Position numbers and translations under genes: made by a program. A DNA stretch of 64,000 bases from Synchiropus splendidus (Eukaryota; Chordata; Actinopteri; Syngnathiformes; Callionymidae). Location of the stretch: positions 14,969,501-15,033,500 of the forward strand of contig NC_071336.1 of NCBI RefSeq assembly GCF_027744825.2. The letters run 5' to 3'. Shown one piece after another: positions 53,399 through 64,000 of this stretch. Within the stretch, counting starts at the first letter, position 1, and the number at the start of each line of letters is the position of its first letter. A model generated the notes under the pieces. The model made no database searches. It was given only the letters and a program-made list of their open reading frames with translations, and was not told the origin of the DNA.

Positions 53399-56300
53399 CC
53401 CTTTTAACTGTCCAGACTGTCTTCTTTATATATTGACTGACTGACACAGAGAATGCCACGACCAAACAGTTTTTGCGTCCTTAGAAGCCTAGACCTCTGT
53501 CGTCACTGAGAAATGGGTCACTGAACAAATAGAACAACCGTATCTTGTAAAATTGTTACTTTGCGAATCTATTGACGTGAATGACCAAACGCTGCATTTC
53601 TGACAGGTAACACGAGAGGGCAGCATTACATCAGTCATCGTAGAATAAAAGTCACTCGGAATTAGGTCAGTGGGTTAGTGGTCGGATTTAAGGTCCGGAG
53701 CTTCGTCTTGCATTATATTTCTTCTGCTACTTGCGTTTTGGTTCACAATCACAATGAAGTTGATGTTGTAGTGGTTAGTACAAGCAGAGGACTCGTTCCG
53801 ATTCTGCGCTACTTAAAGATGCAGTAAATATGAATTAATATGGTATCATATTATTAATAAATCATTTATTTAGGTGGCTCGAGGGTATATAAATGGTAAA
53901 AGTGTCATTAACCACATAAACATTAAGTTATAGATCACAATGTATATCTAACACAAATATTAGTGCGATATCATAACAATCTGAAACGACTAAAACTCAA
54001 TTGCAATTGAAATAGTTGGATGTGTTATGCTTGAAACTATTTAAATACTATTCATTATCAAATCACAAAAGTGGCAAAAGTGTTGTCACCAATGGACTCT
54101 CGTATTACAAAGTCATCTGTCAGTTTCAGCTCTTAAGATGTTGCTACTGGGCCAATTGTCTCCTCGGGGATGTGCTCGGCCCAAACATATCACAGTCAGA
54201 AAAACAGTTCATTCCTCACCTGCGAGGCGAAACCTGAGCCCCTAGACACACACGCAAAAAACCCCTGGACAAGTACAGGCACGAGACAGTGTCATAAAAC
54301 AACAACTCACTCAGAGCTTCCTTTCAGGAAGATATGCAGGTGAGCTGAGAGTAGCATATGAGACTTGATTCAACACCTAAATGTGTCCCTTGTTTTGTTG
54401 CATTTGCACCAATGTCACGTACATTCGTGTGTGTATGCGTCCACAACTGTGGGGTAAAATGATCTCCTGCGCTCAGTCATCAACAGAGGATGGCTGTGGG
54501 CGACCCTGTATTGATTTCCATCGTCTCTCCTGTCTCTGTTGTGAGAGGACAGACATCACACGCAATGTGTGTGAAGTTCAGCACGTCTCAGTAATGGAGT
54601 AGATGGAAAAGAAGCGTGCAGGTAGTTGCCACGTTGCAATTATCAGAACAGCAAGGATTATTGTTGAAAGATTTCATTACGCTAATGAAAGGCTCCATCT
54701 GGATTCTCAGAGTACCGGACAGTAATTAACTTTACTGTTCCCTTTGGAAGAAGCAGCACTTCAGCCTGATCCACTTTCCAGCAGCCCCCGTGCCCTAGAG
54801 ACCAGAGTGGCTTCTGCTCAGTGGGTCCCCAGGGTGGAGGCGTGAGCTGCTGTGTCAGCATTTTCATTAGTTAAAATCCCAACGATTTGCTCAAATGTTA
54901 TAGGCCTGAATTCCAACTCACCTTTTTTTTGTCTATCCAGTGCTCACCGTATCAGTAGTTGTGTGGATTTTAATGACATTTGTGTTTATATGTTGAATTT
55001 TGGTCGGTTATTTAATTTTTCCTCTCAACAAGCACGCTGCTATTATTATTATTTTTCTATTATTGCTTTTTTTTCTTTCTACAAAAATGTTTAAATGACA
55101 TTGTGGATACATTTCTGAAAATGTAATGGTGCAAGGATACTGCATATATTACATTTGCAGTCATGAACATGAAAAACACTCTCATGGAGCTTGTCATTCC
55201 TCTGTAACATTCACTCAACACCATAGTCCCAAACATGAAGAATGAACATAAAGAACTGACATTTCGTGCTCAGTTTGAAACCGACAGAGACAAACCAGTG
55301 CCAAGCGTGTTCTTGGCTACAGTCACACATCCAGAACATAGGCAGAGTGGGGGTTTTCACTAGGCTTTATGGACCATGTGGCCATCCTGACGCCCCTCTG
55401 TCACCAACTCTCAGCTCCCCCTTCAGGGGCCAGCGTGCGGGCACATGAAACAGCTGGTCTACTCCAAAAGCCAATTATAAAATCCACTTCCCCCTCCATA
55501 CGCTTGTTAGCACCCACAGACGAGCGGGGACTCAGGGGCCTCCAGCATTACCAGCACAATGGTGGATACAGATCTGTGGTGTCCAGCTTGGAATGTCTGA
55601 GAAAATCGGAATTTCAGATTTGCACATTTGATGTTTTATTTACTTCCCGAAACAGCTGAGGCCCCGGAGTGCATCTTGTGAGGTTGGGGTGCCACTGCTG
55701 CATGAATGAGGTCCCTACATGTCCCTGTGGCACCATTGATCCATCCTGCATAGTCAGTGATAGATCAGGTGTGAGGCAGTTGAGGCCCCAGTCCTCATTA
55801 TGACTTCTCAGCAGGAGATCAGCTCGCACATTCAGACAATTTTTTGTTCCTGGTGAGATCACTACAAATGATGTCATATTGATTTATGGTCTTTCAAGTT
55901 GCATCTCTCCATAAAAAAAAGAAGCAGATCATGAAGATTTTTCTTTGTCACTCCACGCTTTAATGAATGTGAAATTCACCTATTTATCTTAATTTTGAGG
56001 ATTTATTCTGATCTGTTATTATTTCTGGGCCGTATTCCTTCTTTTCCCTGAAAAATAAGTAAATATGTTGGTTGCTTTAGTTGCTTGAATTGTTGAGCAG
56101 ACAGACTTTAGGGCAGATTTGAGGATGGTTGCTGTTTTTCTCATTGGCCATTCAGTTCGTAGATAGATCAGTTTTAAATATGTAGCTGATTCGACCAGGG
56201 TTGTGAAGCCGCTTGGTTGATGGAACTGGTTTCTGAGTCAGCAATGACAGGAATGGCTAACATTGACCAGAGTGGAATGTGTTTAGGGTGGGTGGTCAGG

Positions 56301-57700
56301 GTACATGTGCTGGTAGTTATGTAATTTGATCAATTTGAGTGATCAACTGACGGCCTGTTGAGAGACAGGTAGATAGATCAATTGAAAGGTTGATAAGACA
56401 GTGACTAGGTGACAAGGCAGCAATGCAGGTCCATCTGTCAGTGTCGGTAGAAATATTTTTATAGCTTGATGATAGATGCTTTGGTTTCAGTAGTACACCT
56501 GATAGTGAAGGCAGAGTGATCACAGCAGAAAGGGAGTTAGCTGCCAGACTGCAAACAAATGCACAGCCATATAACTCCATCTCTTTACATTTTCATGTTG
56601 GCTGCCTTTCAAAGAACACGCTGTTTGCTATCTCTGTTTGAGCAGAGTGATGGTTTTGTTGCCCGCTCTATTGTTGCAGGCCAAGCTATGGATGAGCCCT
56701 TTTGTTGCTGAACCTGACCACCCAGCTATATCATTAAACACCACAATGAAAGACAGGAGCAGTTTTCACGGCATATCGACGCCAACAAATTTGCCCAGCA
56801 CTTATTTTTCCAACAGCTCTGCAAGTAGGCCCGGAGAGGACTTGCTTCACTCACCTGTCTACACACACACAAAAGGTTTCATGTTATCACCAACGAGGTC
56901 AGTGAAGCCCAACGTGGACTCGCTCCCAAATTTGGCGTCTGTGATGAATAAATGATAAGGAGCGCTAAATCATTAATAGTTCATATTAGAATTGGTGACA
57001 ACTGTGTGACACTTGTATTTTCCCTCGGCTGCGGGGACAAAGCTGCTAAACTATGTGATAAATAATACAGTGTGAGACCACAGAGCTGCCCCGAAAACAC
57101 CCACACACGTGCAGCAGAATGTGACAACTATACTGTATGTCATTACGGAGAGAATGTGGCTGCTAAGTGTGAGATGTCTGACACAGTTTTTATGGCCCTC
57201 TAACGTCAGGCACCTTCTGTCGGCTTGTTCATGAGGACTTCTGGATTGCGGTCATAAATTACCTGCTTTATTTGTGTGAGAACATTACACACCTTTATTG
57301 GTTCTTGAAGACTTCTCAATAATCCAACTAAATGTTGTTGACATTGGATTGCCATGGCGATAATATTTGGGTTCAAGGACAGGACGGGAGGACTTGCCCT
57401 GGGCCACACACTGGACTTGAACACTATTAGATCATCACAGAACTGTACTGTGATGATCACAGACAAAAAGATATAGCTGTCGAAACAGCTTTGTTAAGTC
57501 ATCCATGGCATCCCAAGGAGCCTCCAGTTTTGGGATACTCTGGCTTTATTTCCCTGGGAGGCGTTTACGTAAATGCCTGAAATAAACAGGAGCAACTGAA
57601 GTACAATAATGACAAGGATGGCGTTCGATTTCGGCCTTGATTGATTTCACGTGGTGCTAAAAGAATGCAGCGGGCAAAGCCAAGCCCGCCAGGTGTGGGG
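53399..57700. other. Intergenic stretch with no recognised gene
   Basis: No exon of a known family, RNA gene or mobile element could be supported. Two tRNA-like scraps near 53.67 and 53.77 kb were judged too weak. Sequence rises in CpG content from about 57.6 kb towards the tesk1 promoter. Confidence 0.5.
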
Positions 57701-57779
57701 CTAGCGGTGGTCACGTGATCGTCGCCACGCCTCCGTGCAGCAAAAGTCAAAGCTCAGTTCCTGACAGTCCGACTTGCTG

Positions 57780-58676
57780 GAGGCAGCTGGACGGACCTGA
57801 AGAAGCGGCGGTAAAACGAAACAGCCCAGCGATATCTGCGTTCGAGGGGGCGTGCATGTGCGTGCGTGTGTGTGTGTGAAGATGATGAATTAGTAACGTC
57901 CAGTAACCGGAGCACGCAGCGGATCTTGGCTCGGATGAGACCGGTGTTGCAGCAGGTAAGTCCGCGATGAGTCTGCGTTTCTCTTTACATGAAATCCGCC
58001 ACTGACCGGCGTTTCTCTCACTCTGCTCACTCTTCCATCATTCACCCTCCGCGTCTCCTTAAGGACCAGCCTGCGATTGAATCAGTGTTCAAAGTGCACG
58101 AACAATGATCTTCCTGCTTATCGCCTCCGCGCAGATAAATGCTCTGTTTTACGGTCGTACACTGATGCGGCACCAGAAAGACCAATCACCTCTCTCCGAG
58201 CTCCTGCTGCCATTTTGAATCCAAGGGTTTTTTTTTTTTATTATTGGACTGAATTTGACTTTAAGTTGCAGCACACGCTTCACGATTTGGTGAATTTACA
58301 CTCGTGTTCCCTCCCCGTCTTCACCCTGCAGGTCCTGTTTCAATAGGCTGCAGCGGCTGTGAGGTTCTGGGGTTCCGGTATCGGATTGGCGGAGGCAGCT
58401 GTGGGAGACCCGGCCCCTCGGTGCGGGAGCAGCGGCGGCGGCATGAGGGGCAAACTGCGCACTGACTCCGCAGGATGCACCGCCGCGGCGGCCGCCTAGT
58501 TTGAGGACGGAAACTCGATTGTGACGAGATCTGACCGCGGTTCCGGGCCTTTAAAGACTGCGACACTTGGTCTCGCCACAGTCCTCCAGCTTGTCCGCGG
58601 CCCCGCTGGACATGGGGGATGGAAACAGTTGGACTGGATTTTAAACCACCCACTTCCTCGTCTTCCTCCGTCCGAG
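57780..58676 (+). other. tesk1: tesk1 5' UTR exons with upstream ORFs
   Basis: A CpG-rich leader exon ends at 57955 before GTAAGTCCG, and a second exon begins at 58332 after ACCCTGCAG. The spliced leader has at least three upstream ORFs before the main ATG. One starts at 57935 and spans the junction (MRPVLQQVLFQ-stop). One is 58443-58499 (18 codons). One starts at 58612 (10 codons). The transcription start is unknown. Confidence 0.55.
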
Positions 58677-58859
58677 ATGGAGCAGGTAGAGTCGGAGCCG
58701 AAAGGCGAGAATGAACCGGCCCTGCACGGCGTCCACGGGACCAATCGGGTCCGACCGTCCTCCTACAGGGCCCTGCGGAGTGCGGTGTCCAGCCTGGCCC
58801 GCCTGGATGACTTCAGCTGCGAGAAGATCGGAGCCGGGTTCTTCTCCGAGGTGTTCAAG
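58677..58859 (+). CDS. tesk1: TESK1, first coding exon (gene continues past window)
   Basis: The exon runs from ATG (context GAGATGG) to AAG|GTGAGA, 61 codons in phase 0. It reads [20 protein letters not shown], then [16 protein letters not shown], the start of a testis-associated protein kinase domain with glycine loop GAGFFSEV. Wording is closer to TESK1 than TESK2 ([12 protein letters not shown]). TESK kinases are LIMK-related dual-specificity kinases that phosphorylate cofilin and so act on actin. An in-frame TAG at 58498-58500 with no ATG after it fixes this start. The VAIK-containing exon is not found before 64000, so intron 1 is longer than 5.1 kb. Confidence 0.9.
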
Positions 58860-61800
58860 GTGAGAGGATGCGTGCACTTGACTGGGAGCCAGTCTCCAAA
58901 GATTGAAGTGAATTTTCTGACAGATCTGCTTCAGGCGTTTCTATGACAACCAACGATGCTGGCCAACTGAAACTGACAGCTATTTTTAATTGATCTAATC
59001 ACCAGAATGTGCAGGTCAGTGTGTCGGTATGAGTCCAGTCATCAGGTGTTTGGGTGACCCATATTTTGTGTAAGATGGATGGAGTTTTGGTGTGTAAGTG
59101 GAGAGGCCTGGTGGATCTGGCATATGGGTAGGTAACATTACCCCGTCTGTCTGTTGTGACCAGCCACACTGTCTTGTTTGGTTTGCTGCTCTTCACTTCT
59201 CCTGAACGCCCCATGAGCACCACATCTGAGATCTAATATGCACGGACGCATTCAAACCAAACACCTGCACAAATGTAGGATACATTCAAATCTCTGACAG
59301 ACGTGTCACTTTTTACTGCAGCTTGTTAAACCAGTGCACTGACAGGAGTGATCTGCTTGATGGGTCACTGTCATGGTTCAAGGATAGGTGTGCAGCTGAC
59401 TTTACACTCCCTTAATGCACTCACACTATCACTGTCACCAGTTTTTTTTTCCCTACTTGAATTTGTACAAACAGAAAAATCGGAATCATAATTATAGGCA
59501 GAGTGTGTCAACAGAATTACTGAGATCTGTTTGTTATTGAAGGAATTGAAATCCAGGTGTTGCATAATGTGACACTAGTGGCTGAACGTCTTGGTTTAAT
59601 ACCTATGTTTTGTCATCGCTGTTGGCCTCTTCTCTGACTGAGGAGCCATTTGAAGGACAGGTCAAGCTACTCTGTCACGTCTGCTGCTTTACCCTTTGAA
59701 TAACTAATAAGCATGCAAATGTTACATCCTTGCTGTGAGCTTGCTGCTTTCTTACGTTTAAAATAATTCCATAGCTGCTGCCTCAATGACGTTTGTCATC
59801 TGAGAAGTTTTTCAAGTGTTTGTTAAAGTGAGCGGTCGTTGGATCACATGTGCTTCTCTTAGAAGGTGAGGTCATACGCTTTGCTCGAAGGGTTGAGGCC
59901 TCCTGTTGCAGATTACCTGAGGATCTGCATGCAGTGCAAGAAACGGTTAAGTCATTTGGGTGCACTGAATATTATCCTTTCATTTTCATCTGATACCAGG
60001 CACACCTGGAGCTCTAATGTGATCACAGTGGTGGGAAATGGTACCATCACTTAATGTCAGGAAGTTATTATCGTATCCATTACCAATATCTGTTTGAGGC
60101 TCCTTGTTTTGGTTGTTAGCTAGCTAATGTCAGTGTTTTTTGGGAGGTTAATTGTGACCAAAACAGAATCTGCTCTGGGGCAAATGGGCTCCCAAAAATC
60201 AGGTTGTGACATGGAGGTTAAATTTGAGTCAATATCGGCCTCTGTGCAGCCAGTGCCATATTTTGTCCTTATTGACAAGTTAGTGAACAGACCAGAGTAG
60301 GTTTACTGTGCAGGCTGCTGCATCCTGACACAAATGGTTTCCACATTGAATGCAAGACTTTCTGAGGACATGGTGTTATAAAACAGGCAGGAGTGTATCA
60401 AGAGTACGACCTGAGAGAAGACATCTCCTGCACGTGTCCCACCTGGCCAGAAAATGAACTTGAATGAAACGGTGAAATAACTACCTATTTACCTCATTTG
60501 ATAGTTATTTTGCTTTACTGGCCATATTTGAGTCAGTTCAAGCATTTCCCATTCCTCTCAGTGATTAACAGAGATTTAGTGAAAGCTTGAACCCCCAAAC
60601 TGTTGTCAGCTGCATGTGACGTTCTGAGCGTGCAGAAATGGGTCGGAAACAGCTACTGCTGTGATACTTGGTCTCTGGTATGGGTGTGTTTCCTCGCCCT
60701 TCTAACACGCTGGTTCAAAATAAAGAAATGCACTGCTAAAACAGGCCGTTGGCGTACTACAGTTTTTTTTCCAGCACATTTATCAGAACCTGAAAAAGGC
60801 TAAATGTCAAGTAAGGGCAAGTAACATGGTTCAGATTCATATCTGGAAGCTCTGTTGGCACCGTATGTAAGGTTCTAGCATAGATCTCCAGTGAGGTGTA
60901 GCAGGTGAAGAGAAGGGAGGGGGGGTGTGAAGTTTACATGGGTTTGCCTCCAGGCACTCCGGTTTCCTCCCACCGTGGAGAGGTATATTAGGAATTCTAA
61001 ATTGTGTGTCTACATGTGAGCAGAAGGTCTTGTTACCCCTCATTGGGTGACCTTCGCCTCCATCCCTGTGTAGCTGGGAAACCTTGGAGAAACACACATG
61101 AGTTGGTGACAGTGAGCAGTGAGGGCGTCACACTACATTGCACTGGGCTCCAAATCTGAGGTGTGAACTTGCACTGGTGATTATTCAGAATCCTGGATGA
61201 AGCGTTGTCCATGCAGTGCGTAATGGCTCTTCTTAACTGGGCCTCTTTGATAATGCTATATTAAGTTATTTAAACATTTTGCTAGTATTCAAACTTTCTT
61301 TATGCTTTGTTCTGCTGCAGAAAAGTTGGTGTGTACCATGTGACCCGACTGTCTTGACTTGAATCACCACCAACTGGACCACAGATCAAAATAGAAGTGT
61401 TGAGCAAGAGTTGCACAAGTATCTGGTGTTCTGCTGTTTTCATTGTGGTTACCATGTTTTTCACCACCCCCCAGAGTGTTTCTTAGTATCATTCCTCTGT
61501 ATACTTGTTTTAATTGACAGCAATCCATACTGTCTTTGTCACTTATCATTTTCCAGTCTTAACGTACATAAACCTGAGCACACAAAATCTCAAATATAAT
61601 TTCCGTTAATATGAATGAATAATTGTAGTTCACCACTACCTCATTGATATTTGTCGTTGGTCAAGTATTTGTAGCGATAAATATCATTTGAAAAATACCT
61701 TTTAGAAGATCTATGACTGCTCTTGTTTCAGTTTGTGTTTTAGGCAGGAGAATGGATGTTTTAATGTGAATTTCTTGGGTTATGTGGAGCACATAAAAAC

Positions 61801-62014
61801 ACTTTTTGGCATTTACTGCACATGTTCACTCTGTTTTTGGGCAAAGGGAGGAATCCCTGGTCCCAGAAGGAAACTTAGTCAGACTATCAAGAACAAGCAA
61901 AATGCACTCAAAAAGGTTCACTCCAAGTCCAGACTCTTGCTGGAAGCAAACCACCAAATGGTGCAAGGCTGCTGCTTTTAACCATTAAATGTGTCAACCA
62001 ACTGGACTTCACTA

Positions 62015-62052
62015 TCATAAGCTACATGGCACTAATGCCATGTAGCTTATGA
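62015..62052. repeat. Perfect 17-bp inverted repeat, 4-nt loop
   Basis: The arm TCATAAGCTACATGGCA (62015-62031) is exactly inverted at 62036-62052 around CTAA. Confidence 0.9.
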
Positions 62053-62594
62053 GTACATCTTTTAGGGGAAGCACGCCATCACGCTTCGTGTGGCCCCCTC
62101 CCAATGAGTGAGCCAGACCCCACAGAGCGGAACCTCCCCAATGCCTTGCTGATCCACCTGCGCCATATTGTCAGACTCCTGTGATTCACACTTTCTGACG
62201 TTTGTTACCCGACTTGGCTGGAAGCCTCAGGGCCTTGTCGCTTTGTGTAGATACCGTTTGGGTAATTTTTACGATAACCTCTATGCTCCCCTCGCAGTCC
62301 CTCCGGCATAACCTCTTTGTCATTATTCATTTCATCTCACTGCAATGATTGTGTAACTCACTGAGGTATTAACAGAAGTTCCTGAGAAACTCTTGTGCTC
62401 TTTAGAGATAATTGCCAGTGGGAAATGATAAATGCTTTTGCTCAGACCAGACCAGCTGTGGCATCAAGAGCAGTGTGTCTGAACAGAAATGTTGCCAACA
62501 TTCAGAGCAGATATTCGCTACTAAGAAAAACATGTATATTAACAGATAATGTTTCAAAAATAGGGCTATGTTCTCAACATATTAGTAATAGTTA

Positions 62595-63287
62595 TTGAGA
62601 ATGACAGAGAAACAAAGGCAAAGACTTATTGATTGTTTTCACTGTTTAGTTCTGCCTTCTGTTTGCGCTGCTGGGAGTTTTCAGTTGACCGTCTGCTTGC
62701 TAGCTCTGCCACTTACGCTGTGTTCCAGTCACTCAAACAATGTTATACATTTGATATTTCTGGTGAGACAAAAAAAAGAAGTCGAATATACACATTATAA
62801 GAGCTCTACTCGGCGGCCTTCTTGGATTGCGTACTTGAGGCGGGGAAAATTCTCCTTCCGATTGGAAAATCCCACTTCAGGTGACATCGTAGGGCGGACG
62901 GAGCTGGGAATTCACGTTACGAGGGCCACTGGAACGCAATGTTATGTTGACGTTTTTGCAGATGACAGGGAGCAGTTACCAACGAAATGGCAAGTGAGGT
63001 GTGTTAATCTGGCGGAACACGACAAATCTTTTCCACTATTTGCCACAGCAGCAAACCCTTCTGCTGGTGGAGAACTGCTTGATGTTGCTGCTGCCTCAAA
63101 ACCTTCAGCCTCCAAATCTATCTCTCAGCAATGCTCCCAACGAGCGTCGTCATTGTGTTACACAGTCACAATGCAACACATACGTGGTTCTCTTATCCGT
63201 ATGTATGTCAATAATGCATTTGTGTTTTTGACATTCTTGACAGTTATTCAACATATTGGCTTCAATCCATTTCTGTTATGTATTTAA
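62595..63287 (+). other. Unrecognised 230-codon open frame in tesk1 intron
   Basis: An open frame from ATG 62595 to a stop at 63285-63287. The central part, about codons 70-185, has balanced amino-acid use (GKFSFRLENPTSGDIVGRTE; TQCYVDVFADDREQLPTKWQ; CVNLAEHDKSFPLFATAANP) and higher GC than its surroundings, whereas both ends look random. No family was recognised. It could be a fragment of a transposon gene on either strand or a chance frame; a functional gene is unlikely. Confidence 0.25.
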
Positions 63288-64000
63288 CGGAACTCAGGAA
63301 AAGGTGTCTCTAACCCAAATACATTTGAGATATTTCAGGACTGCTACATTTTGCCTGGGTCTAATGATAAAATTCTGAGTATTGCCTGCAAAAGTCTCAT
63401 ATTTTCATCTGCCACCATCAGTAAAGGGGCTGCTCACCCCTGCTCTGAAAACAATGAATGATGCGTAACATGCTGGAACTGTATGTTGATATTCAGACGT
63501 GTAGTTTAAATGGTTGCCTGTGTGAGACACACACTGATCCTGTTCTTCTGTCTCCATTTCTCCTATCACTTGTGTCCTTATTGTGTTTCTCTGCATTCAG
63601 TCTAGCCAGTTCAAGTTAAGAAGCTGTTGGCCACTGCCATGCTGGTCCTCTGCGTGTCTGGAGGATCAGTCATGACTTGTTTTTGAGTTAGCCACAACAT
63701 TTCAAAGTCCTCCAGCCCACTGATGTACATGAACTTTGTACTAAAATGCCACCCAGTATTGACTGTGTCACTGTGTTCGTGGATGTACGAATATAATAGA
63801 AGGGATCCCACCCCCTGCGAGTCATGTGACTCATTCCGCAGCTTGTTAATATTGACACTCCATAGCCTCCGAGAGCATTCAGCCACATATCCCACTCTTA
63901 TGTGATTATTCTAAATCTCCTTCCACAGCAGTGGGCAATAATCTGTGCTGCCTCCGCTCTCCTTGGAAAGCGTTCCACATTTGTGACCCTGCTTCAGGGA

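Larger units (their letters stand above)
58860..64000 (+). other. tesk1: First intron of tesk1
   Basis: The stretch after the exon donor shows no further kinase exon. It includes a perfect hairpin (62015-62052) and a long unassigned open frame (62595-63287). The rest is ordinary non-coding sequence. Confidence 0.6.

Noticed and set aside
53660..53815. tRNA-like scraps (GTGGGTTAGTGGTC...; AGTGGTTAGTACAAG...GTTCCGATTC)
   Set aside because: Neither folds into a full cloverleaf by eye and the A-to-B box spacing is wrong. They may be SINE heads, but support is too weak.
57890..58330. Possible additional tesk1 coding sequence in the leader
   Set aside because: The frames are short, start-limited and closed by stops before 58677; they fit upstream ORFs rather than protein-coding extension.

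Overview
The window is vertebrate nuclear DNA, almost certainly from a teleost fish. It has interrupted genes with GT-AG introns, vertebrate-only families (ripk3, khnyn, nicol1, faah2, tesk1), dense microsatellites, and fish-type Tc1, hAT, Ty3/Gypsy and LINE debris. No bacterial operon, CRISPR array, rRNA or convincing tRNA gene was seen. Exon models were built by hand from reading frame, splice sites and remembered family sequences; nothing was checked by alignment or RNA data.

Layout. 1-13.3 kb is gene-poor: a hAT-type MITE with an 8-bp target duplication (759-1230), a BED-finger/hAT transposase relic (about 7.55-7.79 kb) and an LTR-like segment (about 12.05-12.76 kb). 13.36-22.09 kb (minus) is ripk3: 13 coding exons, 431 codons, an N-terminal kinase domain and a C-terminal RHIM. 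Two of its linker exons arose by a roughly 1.3-kb tandem duplication, and its introns hold a Tc1 element and a nested hAT-like insertion. 22.9-30.66 kb (plus) is khnyn: 8 coding exons, 863 aa, KH-like N-terminus, NYN/PIN nuclease and CUBAN-like C-terminus. 32.69-34.23 kb (minus) is nicol1 (C4orf48-like secreted peptide, 90 aa). 35.27-40.97 kb (plus) is nelfa (11 exons, 545 aa). 42.90-48.56 kb (minus) is faah2 (11 exons, 536 aa) with a LINE fragment in one intron. 49.44-53.40 kb (minus) is a 5'-truncated, frameshifted Ty3/Gypsy element that keeps its 3' LTR. 53.4-57.7 kb shows no gene. From about 57.8 kb (plus) the 5' end of tesk1 begins; its first coding exon is 58677-58859 and the rest of the window is its first intron.

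Relationships. ripk3 and khnyn are divergent, with about 0.9 kb between the ripk3 start codon and the khnyn 5' exon; an ISRE-type motif lies near each start. RIPK3 and KHNYN are also near neighbours in human (14q12), and NELFA and C4orf48/NICOL1 adjoin in human 4p16.3, so two conserved linkages support the calls. ripk3 (RHIM-dependent cell-death and inflammatory signalling) and khnyn (RNA nuclease cofactor of ZAP) would both act against viral infection, so the shared promoter region is the most interesting regulatory candidate. The clearest structural novelties are the duplicated ripk3 linker exon, a stop-free 78-nt nelfa intron with a weak donor, and a khnyn upstream reading frame whose stop overlaps the main start.
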